Shown here: piece by piece, positions 8,883 through 16,122 of the stretch | Layout of the letters: every line of letters begins with the position of its first letter | Position numbering within the stretch: position 1 is the stretch's first letter | From: Chryseobacterium gleum | Lineage (GTDB): Bacteria; Bacteroidota; Bacteroidia; Flavobacteriales; Weeksellaceae | Direction of reading: 5' to 3' | Assembly (NCBI RefSeq): GCF_900636535.1 | Contig: NZ_LR134289.1 | Coordinates: 1,860,001 to 1,924,000 of the forward strand | DNA length: 64,000 nucleotides | Position numbers and translations under genes: made by a program | The notes under the pieces: model-generated | The model's database searches: none | What the model saw: the letters and a program-made list of their open reading frames with translations, nothing else | Told to the model about the DNA's origin: nothing

Positions 8883-9636
8883 TGATTTTTGAGCTGTTAT
8901 TTTTACCTGAATTTACAATGACTACCCCATTGGCAGCACGGCTTCCATAAATAGCTGTAGCGGCAGCATCTTTGAGAACAGTAACACTGCTGATATCATT
9001 TGGATTAATAGTAGTATTGAAATTTTCTACCGGAACACCGTCTAAAATAAATAAGGGGCTTTTATTAGTAATAGAAGAATTTCCTCTGATATTGATCTGC
9101 TCACCGGCTCCTGCCTGGCCCGTCCCTATAATTACTATTCCTGCGACTTTCCCATTCAACAGAGAAGTTACACTGGCATTCTGAATTTCCATAGAAGAAG
9201 AAATTGTTGAAGAAGCCATGGCTGATTTATCCTTTCTCATATTGTAGCCCAATACTATAACTTCTTCAATTCTTTTATTCTGAATCGTATCAGATCTTGA
9301 ACGCCCTGGCTTATTCAGCGTTTGGATATTATTCCTGTTTTCTGTCTTTATTTCCTCTTTTCTTTCAGCTTCCTGTACGATTTCTTCCACATCTATATGA
9401 GACAGATTCTGTTTTATTAAAGGATTAATATCCAGATTATAAGATAAAATATGGATTTTAACCTGATGCCTGGGCTGAAAAGATTTGGCAATGATTTTAT
9501 AGGAATCATCCGCATTTAAATCTGAAAAATAGAACTTCCCGTTTTCTGCAACAGTCTGTTTGAGAATTTTTCTGTTGTCTGTATTCAAAAGAAAAACATC
9601 AGCTTTTACCGGTTTTTTGTTTTCATCTTCTACCAC
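8785..9636 (-). CDS. A2M middle fragment with SusC/RagA-type plug domain
   Basis: 283 residues in a frame opened by the frameshifts, so this start is not a true start. Residues 1-75 resemble a carboxypeptidase-regulatory (transthyretin-like) domain (TVAENGKFYFSDLNADDSYKII). Residues about 122-243 are a TonB-dependent receptor plug of SusC type: IEEVIVLGYNMRKDKSAM, LLNGKVAGIVI, INIRGNSSI, LFILDGVPVE, INPNDISSVTVLKDAAATA and IYGSRAANGVVIV. After residue about 255 the frame is wrong because of an extra C. No barrel follows; A2M sequence resumes instead. Confidence 0.8.
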   Translation of the reverse strand: MVEDENKKPVKADVFLLNTDNRKILKQTVAENGKFYFSDLNADDSYKIIAKSFQPRHQVKIHILSYNLDINPLIKQNLSHIDVEEIVQEAERKEEIKTENRNNIQTLNKPGRSRSDTIQNKRIEEVIVLGYNMRKDKSAMASSTISSSMEIQNASVTSLLNGKVAGIVIIGTGQAGAGEQINIRGNSSITNKSPLFILDGVPVENFNTTINPNDISSVTVLKDAAATAIYGSRAANGVVIVNSGKNNSSKINVDITPEILSCRKSRAIRKACFIHRIKKICLS

Positions 9637-9741
9637 TCCATAGATCGTATTTTCTTCTCGGGAAGGTATTTGTACTTATCAGTTTTCAGAACCTCCGGAT
9701 AAGCTCAAAATAGCGATAGCCATTTGTCAGCATCACAAGGT

Positions 9742-11262
9742 CTAAGCTTTTATCTGCTTTTCTTCTTTTTTATCAAAATAAAACTGTGGCTTTTCAATTT
9801 TCCCTTTCAATTCAGAGTCCATCAGAAGCCAGGAAATGATATGATTCTGTTTGTCATCAGCATAGGTCCATAGTTTATCATCTACCACGCTTACTCCAAG
9901 ATTCGCAGGAACAGGTTTGTTATTTTCATCCGTGGTTTCAATGTCCAGGACTACCTTTTCTCTTGGCAGATAATGCTGTTTTACAGGCTTTACCTTTATA
10001 TTCAGCTGATTTTCTTTATTGGTAAAAACAATACGTTCTGCAAGAGGAACATTATTTTCCAGAACGGTAAATCTGCAGATTCCTGCCGGAAAGTCTTTCT
10101 CAGGAATTTCCAGTGGATTGTTTCCATTTTTCAACGGAATAACTTTGGAATAGACTTCTTTTCCACGGAAATTTCCTTTCAGGATAATTGTTTTTTCCTG
10201 TGTTGAAATGATAGTAAAAATCAGTTTTTTGTTTTCATTTTTAATATTTAAAATCAATCCTTCATCTTTTGCCGCCGGAAAATTAAAAGTTTGAGCAATA
10301 TTTTCAGGCTTTATCACTTTTACATAGTAAGTTTCCCCATTTTTCGGGATAAAACGAAAGCTTCCCATTCCAAAATTATAGGCTGAAATTTCCTTTATTT
10401 TTTCATGATTCTGATTATAAACAGCCAGGACAGCATCTACAGGTTTTTCAAATTCATCCAGAATTTTAAATGCGATATTCTGTTCTATTCCGTTGATAAA
10501 AGTTCCGCCTTCAGGAAGAAATTTCACATCCAGATTATTCAGAACAATCGGAATATTCCTGGAAATGGATTCTGTAAACCCATCAAAATCAACCTTAATA
10601 TTCAGAAGTGCGTCTGAAGATTTCAATACCTCAGGAAGTTTAAATGTCAAAAGTTTTTTCCCTTCTTTATCAGTAATAAATTTTCCCTCGGAAACGGTAT
10701 TCCCGTTGTGCATTACCGTGTAACCGGCTTCATAAAAAGGGATTGGAAGGTTACTCAGACTTCTCATTGAAAAATCGGCGGTCACCTCGTCTCCTGGTCC
10801 ATATCCTTTTTTAGGAAAATCCAGTTTCATCAGAATTCTTGGAGATACGATTTTCTGAAGGGTGATTTCTTTCTCAAAGGCATTTTTCCCTTCTTCATTC
10901 TGCATCCAGTTGGTAAAAGCCCTGATCTTGTAGATTCCGCCTTTCATGTCTTCAGAAAAATAGAAATAACCCTGTGCATAGCCGTTGGTAATTTCATATT
11001 TCAATTTTTTCAGAACACTTCCTGCCGGATCAATGATTTCAAAATTAACTACCCTGCTTTCTTCCACCGGAAGGTTATTAATTCCCTTTACCACATATAT
11101 TTTAAAATACATTTCCTCTCCAGGCTTATAAAAAACATGGTTGGTCTGAATGTACGTTTTTTCTTTTTCAAAGTCATGGAATGACTGCTGAGCTTTCAGA
11201 GAAAAGGCTGATAATAACAAGCCCAACAGGATGATATAGGTAGATATAATTTTGAGATTCAT
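9742..11262 (-). CDS. A2M N-terminal fragment (signal peptide, MG domains)
   Basis: 506 residues ending at a premature TAG caused by the first frameshift. There is a signal peptide (IILLGLLLSAFSLKAQQ), then MG2-like strands (YIQTNHVFYKPGEEMYFKIYVV, FEIIDPAGSVLKKLKY), GGIYKIRAFTNWMQNEE, and more macroglobulin-like repeats (YGPGDEVTADFSMRSL, LPREKVVLDIETTDENNKPVPANLGVSVVDDKLW). The last motif leads into the bait-region side of A2M proteins. The start is 3 bp after the stop of the barrel gene, so the two are co-translated. Confidence 0.85.
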   Translation of the reverse strand: MNLKIISTYIILLGLLLSAFSLKAQQSFHDFEKEKTYIQTNHVFYKPGEEMYFKIYVVKGINNLPVEESRVVNFEIIDPAGSVLKKLKYEITNGYAQGYFYFSEDMKGGIYKIRAFTNWMQNEEGKNAFEKEITLQKIVSPRILMKLDFPKKGYGPGDEVTADFSMRSLSNLPIPFYEAGYTVMHNGNTVSEGKFITDKEGKKLLTFKLPEVLKSSDALLNIKVDFDGFTESISRNIPIVLNNLDVKFLPEGGTFINGIEQNIAFKILDEFEKPVDAVLAVYNQNHEKIKEISAYNFGMGSFRFIPKNGETYYVKVIKPENIAQTFNFPAAKDEGLILNIKNENKKLIFTIISTQEKTIILKGNFRGKEVYSKVIPLKNGNNPLEIPEKDFPAGICRFTVLENNVPLAERIVFTNKENQLNIKVKPVKQHYLPREKVVLDIETTDENNKPVPANLGVSVVDDKLWTYADDKQNHIISWLLMDSELKGKIEKPQFYFDKKEEKQIKA

Positions 11263-11265
11263 GAG

Positions 11266-14034
11266 TTAAAATTTAAATGAAACAATACATCCGAAGGTTT
11301 TAAAGGAAGGAAGGTTGAAAAAATCCAGCCCTCTCCCGTTATCCATATCATAAAAATTCTGATTGGGATCTACTCCTTTACTGGCCTGCCAAAGTATTAT
11401 GTTGTTTACGTAAAAGGTCAGTTTAAGGTTCTGCTTCCCGTAGTTAACAGGGAAAGTGGATGAAAGCGAAATATTGTTGATTCTTATGTAATCTGCCTTT
11501 TGAACATAACTTTCCGCCACCCCCAGATAACCATATCTTGACCATCTGTTTTCCTGAACACTCCGGTTCGGGTCGTAAAAATCTACAGGAATCTGATTAA
11601 CACTTCCATTGACATCTACACCCTGAAAAACATAATTCTTAATATTTCTTTCTTCTCCAGATTCATAAGAACGGCCGTAATAATCGAGAACGGCCTGGGT
11701 TCCATTCCACAGCTGCCCTCCTTTTTTCCATTCCCAATTGATATCCAGAGACAGGTTTTTATAAGCAAGACTATGATTGAACTTCATCACAAAATCTGGT
11801 GTTGGATCTGCAATAATTTTCATCCCTCCTGCTTTTTTCGGGTATCCGAACTCATCAATGAACAGTTGTCCAGCTGCATTTCTCTCAAAATAACTTCCCA
11901 TGACAACTCCCAAAGCCTGTCCTTGCAACAATGTTTTGTAAATATCCTTAAAACCGGAAATGGCCATATTCTGATATCCGGGTGAAATATGATCTACGAT
12001 GTCCTTATATTTAAAAAATGAAACCTTGTTGGTTACATACGCGTCATATCCAAGTCGCAGCCTATCATAAGCAAAATTGAATTCATATCCGCTGTAGGTA
12101 TGGTCTGCTATATTTTTCAACCTCAACTGATTGTTTTCAAAAACAGGAAATATATCATTTGTACTTTTTCTGTTGAAATATTCGCCATCCAGACTTATAT
12201 AATACCCGAGGTTCAGCCTGGCTCCAGCTTTCCATTCTTTGGTGTTGATATTGGATAAACCTTTGAAGGTTTCTACTTCCTGCACAGGAAAGTACTGGTT
12301 ATAATTTTCTGCATTCAGCAATGTAGTGGCATAAGCGGCGTATGATCTTGTAATTTCAGGCTCGGAGCTTAACTGTGTGTAACTTCCCAGTAGTTTGAAA
12401 CTGTAATTATTCCAATCGAAGATGTCATTAAACTTCAGATAAAAGTTAGCCTTTGGAAGCCAATAATTATTTTTAAGGGAAGTATTGGAGATGTAAAATG
12501 AATTCCCAAGATTAACAACTACTTCAAAATCATAATCACGGATTTCCATATTATAATTAAAAATATGATCCTGTGAAGTTCTCTGATAGAAGTACTTGCG
12601 ATGGGTCAGGCTGTAATCAATATCTGATTTTCTATCATTTAAGATAAAATTCAGGCTAAAGATATTTTTAAAATCATAGTCTCCCAAAGTATAAGACCCC
12701 AGGATATTGGAATGATATGAACTATTGTTTTGAATCCTTTCATTTTGTATTCCGTTGCTGAACCCATAAGCAGAAGGTTTATACTGATCAAGATTCCGGA
12801 TGTTGTTACTTTCATAGGACTGACTGATATTCAGTTTAAAGTTATTCCAGTTTTTTGCTGCATTGAGACTAAACTGCCTTTCACGGTTCTGATAATGGTA
12901 TTTACTGTCCTGTTGAAAAAGGAAAGAGGGGTTGTCTGCATATTTGCTGTAACTTCTTTGTGAGCCGTTATTCAGAAAAGTATTTTGTTCATTGGAAAAA
13001 GAAACAGGAGTCAGCAATGAATTCTGGTATACCCTGTTGAAAAGTCCTATTCTATTGGTGTTGGTTGCTTTATCTTCTTCATAATTAAATGCTAGATTAA
13101 TGTAATATCCACCCAGTTCTGTATTCAGCTTTGCTTTAAAGGTATTCGCAATATCAAACTGATCTATAAAATACATTTGATTTTTTTGCTGTCCCAGATT
13201 CAGTGAAAGCCGGATTTTCTCATTGTATCCTTCTTTTATAAAAGCATTTACATTCAGCTGATTGTTGTATCCTACCGTTGTTTTAAAAAGGTTGTTGTCA
13301 TATATTTTTGCTCGCTGAAGTCCATCAATCCATGGAATCAGTTTTCCATTCTGATCGTATTCATAAGCTAATCCATTAAATCCCAGCGTTGAAATATCCG
13401 GTCCAAAACTGAACATTTCATTGGTTTCAGGGCCTCTCCAAACAAGGTTTCCGGTTTCTGATCTTCCCTGTACGTATCTGCTTTGGGTTGCGGGAATTGC
13501 ATTCCTGTTTTTAATATCAAAAGAGGTAGTAAAACTTCCATTCAACAGTAATGTTCTCTGATTAAGCTTTTTCAGGATGTAAATGCTGTCATTTTTTTGT
13601 TTTAATTTTCTTATCTGATCAAAATAAGCGTGTGAGCTTTTACTTAAATGTTTCTCATTTTTTTCAATACTGAAATCATCTTTAGTTTCCTTTGAAATAA
13701 GGCTGTCATAATCTTTGCTATGAACATTTTCTACTTTTTTCTTTTCCGTCTGACTTTCAAGAATAACTTTTAATTCCCTGAGTTCATAAGAAGCTATAAT
13801 ATGGGTATTTTTACCCTGATTCCAGACAAGTGTATCATAAGGTTGAGCTGCAATAATGGCAAATCCTTTCTCATCAGTCAGTTCATATATACCACTGTTT
13901 TTATTATAAACTTTTAAAAAATTCTGTTCTTTATTTTTTGTGGTTAAAAATTTTCCAGTGTAATAGAGTTGTGAATTTTGTGCCTGTAATAAGGTAATTG
14001 TAAACGGCAATAACAGCAAATAATTCTTTTTCAT
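11266..14034 (-). CDS. SusC/RagA-type outer-membrane barrel lacking a recognisable plug
   Basis: 922 residues. Signal peptide (MKKNYLLLLPFTITLLQA), then a short carboxypeptidase-regulatory-like segment (YELTDEKGFAIIAAQPYDTLVW). Next comes a Lys/Asp-rich spacer (about residues 90-160) where a receptor would normally carry its plug. From about residue 170 there are SusC-family barrel strands, including FNRVYQNSLLTPVSFSNEQ, a long periplasmic-turn/strand pattern, YVQKADYIRINNISLSSTFP, and a terminal aromatic strand ending IVSFKF. The plug signatures (VLKDAxAxAIYG, GANGVI) are absent. The next gene, 3 bp away, carries exactly such a plug inside an A2M protein. No SusD gene is adjacent. Confidence 0.85.
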   Translation of the reverse strand: MKKNYLLLLPFTITLLQAQNSQLYYTGKFLTTKNKEQNFLKVYNKNSGIYELTDEKGFAIIAAQPYDTLVWNQGKNTHIIASYELRELKVILESQTEKKKVENVHSKDYDSLISKETKDDFSIEKNEKHLSKSSHAYFDQIRKLKQKNDSIYILKKLNQRTLLLNGSFTTSFDIKNRNAIPATQSRYVQGRSETGNLVWRGPETNEMFSFGPDISTLGFNGLAYEYDQNGKLIPWIDGLQRAKIYDNNLFKTTVGYNNQLNVNAFIKEGYNEKIRLSLNLGQQKNQMYFIDQFDIANTFKAKLNTELGGYYINLAFNYEEDKATNTNRIGLFNRVYQNSLLTPVSFSNEQNTFLNNGSQRSYSKYADNPSFLFQQDSKYHYQNRERQFSLNAAKNWNNFKLNISQSYESNNIRNLDQYKPSAYGFSNGIQNERIQNNSSYHSNILGSYTLGDYDFKNIFSLNFILNDRKSDIDYSLTHRKYFYQRTSQDHIFNYNMEIRDYDFEVVVNLGNSFYISNTSLKNNYWLPKANFYLKFNDIFDWNNYSFKLLGSYTQLSSEPEITRSYAAYATTLLNAENYNQYFPVQEVETFKGLSNINTKEWKAGARLNLGYYISLDGEYFNRKSTNDIFPVFENNQLRLKNIADHTYSGYEFNFAYDRLRLGYDAYVTNKVSFFKYKDIVDHISPGYQNMAISGFKDIYKTLLQGQALGVVMGSYFERNAAGQLFIDEFGYPKKAGGMKIIADPTPDFVMKFNHSLAYKNLSLDINWEWKKGGQLWNGTQAVLDYYGRSYESGEERNIKNYVFQGVDVNGSVNQIPVDFYDPNRSVQENRWSRYGYLGVAESYVQKADYIRINNISLSSTFPVNYGKQNLKLTFYVNNIILWQASKGVDPNQNFYDMDNGRGLDFFNLPSFKTFGCIVSFKF

Positions 14035-14060
14035 CAGTTATTAGTATGCTTAAAAATATA

Positions 14061-14092
14061 AAAAAAGAAATTTCTGTGGAAATTTCTTTTTT
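14061..14092. terminator. Perfect 14-bp hairpin terminator
   Basis: AAAAAAGAAATTTC, loop TGTG, then GAAATTTCTTTTTT. It has A/T tracts on both sides, so it can end transcription in either direction. It separates the TSP3-VWA gene from the barrel/A2M pair, which suggests two transcription units or partial read-through. Confidence 0.8.
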
Positions 14093-14098
14093 TATGAA

Positions 14099-16003
14099 TT
14101 ATTTTTGAATTGTTTTATAGCTCTCTATCAGCCTTATAAATTCTGACCGGTAGCCTTCTTCATCCTTACTTTTTCCCTGTTTGGCAAGGGTTTCAATATC
14201 GGAAAGATCTTTTTTTGTAATCAGTTCTGAGTTTCTTAGGACTAAACCGAACCAGGCCACGGAAGAGGCAAATTTAAAATCCGGACTCACTGAAGATTTA
14301 TCTTCTTTAATCACTTTAGTTATCTCAATGCTTTTATCTCCATCCGGTTTTTTATACCTGAACTTTACTGTTGCCATTTCATCTCCAAAGTTCTTCTTTT
14401 TAGAAATTTCAGAGTATTTCAATTTTGTTTCTTTTGGGGTAAATTCAGAATTTACGTTGGCCGGGATAACTTCATATAAAGCAGTTACTGTATGTCCGCT
14501 TCCCAGTTCTCCTGCATCAATCTTATCATTGGCAAAGTCTTCATTTCTTAGTTTCCTGTTTTCATAACCGATCAGTCGGTATGATTTTACATATTTAGGA
14601 TTAAATTCAATCTGCACTTTTACATCTTTGGCAATGGTATAAATATTTCCGGCAAATTCTCTTCCTAGGAATTTATTGGCTTCCTGCATATTATCAATAT
14701 AGGCATAATTTCCATTTCCTTTGTCCGCCAGAACTTCCATGGTATTGTCTTTGTAATTTCCCATCCCATAACCAAGGCAGGTAAGGAAAATCCCTGTTTT
14801 CCTTTTTTCTGTGATCAGCGTTTCTATATCTGATGTAGAAGAAGCTCCTACATTAAAATCACCGTCTGTTGCCAGAACAACTCTGTTATTTCCTCCTTTG
14901 ATAAAGTTTTCCTTTGCCAGTTTGTAAGCCAGTTCAATTCCTGCTCCTCCCGCAGTGCTTCCTCCAGCCTGAAGATTATCTAACGCCTTAATGATTTTTT
15001 CTTTTTCTCCCGCTGATGTAGAGGGAAGAACCATTCCTGCATTTCCTGCATATACTACAATTCCTACTTTATCTTTAGGTCTGAGCTGTTTCAGTAAAAC
15101 TTTAAGAGAAGACTTCAGCAAAGGCAGCTTATTTTCCTCACTCATTGAACCTGACACATCAATAAGAAAAACAATATTGGAGGCCGGAAGTTTATCCATT
15201 GGAATATTTTTTCCCTGAAGCCCTATTTTAAGTAATTTATGCTTAGGATTCCATGGAGAATTACCATATTCAGTATTAATAGAGAAAGGATGACCAGTTC
15301 CAGGTTGGGGATAATCATATTTAAAATAATTGATCATTTCCTCTACCCTCACTGAATTTTTATCAACCTTACCTCCGTAACTGATCATTCTTCTGATATT
15401 GGAATAAGAAGCATTGTCTACATCAATAGAGAATGTAGAAACAGGCTGATTACGGGTTAATTCAAATGCATTTTCAACTAACGCTACATATTCTTCATTG
15501 TTATAATCAATATCCTGACCAGTTTTTTTTGTAGTCTTTTTAACATTCTTTTTGTCACCAACCTGATGGTCATACACTCTTCCTGATTCAGGGAATTTTA
15601 TGGAACGTTCTACTTCCATTGCTGTAACTGACTTCGGTTTTGGGCAGCCATTATATTCCGGTAATCCCGGAACCGTAGGACAGGCATCGTCTTTATCCAA
15701 AATTCCATCTCCATCTGCGTCCGGCCATGGACAGCCATTATTTTCAGGAGGTCCCGCAACTGTAGGACATGCGTCATCTTTATCAATAACACCATCTCCA
15801 TCCGACTCCGGCCAAGGACATCCCTCATTTTCTACAGGCCCGGCAATATCAGGACACTTATCCAGCTTATTAGGAATTCCATCCTGATCCTTATCTTTAC
15901 GAACACTGTAAGTCTTTGGTTCACCAGATGTTTCAGTGTTTTTTTGAGTTTTACAGCTTGTCAATGCGGCAAGCCCTAACATGGTTATTACAATTTTTTT
16001 CAT
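14099..16003 (-). CDS. VWA-domain (YfbK-like) lipoprotein with thrombospondin type 3 repeats
   Basis: 634 residues. A lipoprotein signal with Cys17 (LAALTSC). Residues about 38-122 hold three TSP3-type calcium-binding repeats (DKDQDGIPNKLDKCP, SDGDGVIDKDDACP, DADGDGILDKDDACP), each ending in a GCP(W/K)P turn. Then comes a YfbK-type N-terminal domain (STFSIDVDNASYSNIRR, VEEMINYFKYDYPQP) and a VWA domain with MIDAS DVSGS at 282-286 and ATDGDFNVG. The C-terminal YfbK domain includes SSVAWFGLVLRNSELI. It is very close to the C-terminal part of the upstream VWA protein, so it is a tandem duplicate with a different N-terminal half. Confidence 0.9.
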   Translation of the reverse strand: MKKIVITMLGLAALTSCKTQKNTETSGEPKTYSVRKDKDQDGIPNKLDKCPDIAGPVENEGCPWPESDGDGVIDKDDACPTVAGPPENNGCPWPDADGDGILDKDDACPTVPGLPEYNGCPKPKSVTAMEVERSIKFPESGRVYDHQVGDKKNVKKTTKKTGQDIDYNNEEYVALVENAFELTRNQPVSTFSIDVDNASYSNIRRMISYGGKVDKNSVRVEEMINYFKYDYPQPGTGHPFSINTEYGNSPWNPKHKLLKIGLQGKNIPMDKLPASNIVFLIDVSGSMSEENKLPLLKSSLKVLLKQLRPKDKVGIVVYAGNAGMVLPSTSAGEKEKIIKALDNLQAGGSTAGGAGIELAYKLAKENFIKGGNNRVVLATDGDFNVGASSTSDIETLITEKRKTGIFLTCLGYGMGNYKDNTMEVLADKGNGNYAYIDNMQEANKFLGREFAGNIYTIAKDVKVQIEFNPKYVKSYRLIGYENRKLRNEDFANDKIDAGELGSGHTVTALYEVIPANVNSEFTPKETKLKYSEISKKKNFGDEMATVKFRYKKPDGDKSIEITKVIKEDKSSVSPDFKFASSVAWFGLVLRNSELITKKDLSDIETLAKQGKSKDEEGYRSEFIRLIESYKTIQK

Positions 16004-16122
16004 CTACTATTAATTTCGGCAGGAAATTATTAAAATTAATTTAAACCTCCATCATTATTGAATAAAACAGATTTCTTTGAATATAGAGGAGAAATTGCCG
16101 GAAGAAATCTCTCTTCTTAAAA

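Larger units (their letters stand above)
6744..11262 (-). pseudogene. Alpha-2-macroglobulin family protein with embedded SusC-type plug, broken by four frameshifts
   Basis: Three adjacent fragments join into one protein of about 1506 residues if four 1-nt indels are undone. Reading 5' to 3' on the minus strand, a T is missing near 9750 (AAAGCTTAGAC where KALDL is expected), a C near 9696 (ATCCGGAG for ATC CCG GAG), one base near 9655 (GAGAAGAAAAT), and there is one extra C in the CCCCC tract at about 8866-8870. The restored order is a signal peptide, MG/MG2-type beta domains, a carboxypeptidase-regulatory-like segment, a TonB plug (about 8907-9273), then a second A2M half with a thioester motif. 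4519 nt plus the net two missing bases gives a multiple of three. All four changes are short-homopolymer changes, so sequencing or assembly error is as likely as true gene decay. Confidence 0.8.

Noticed and set aside
8785..9760. Programmed ribosomal frameshifting in the A2M gene
   Set aside because: Four separate shifts in both directions without slippery heptamers or pseudoknots are not compatible with a programmed event.
15600..15887. A 95-residue plus-strand ORF with a repeated Ser/Pro/Gly-rich pattern
   Set aside because: It is the antisense of the TSP3 calcium-binding repeats; the regularity comes from the repeats of the real gene.
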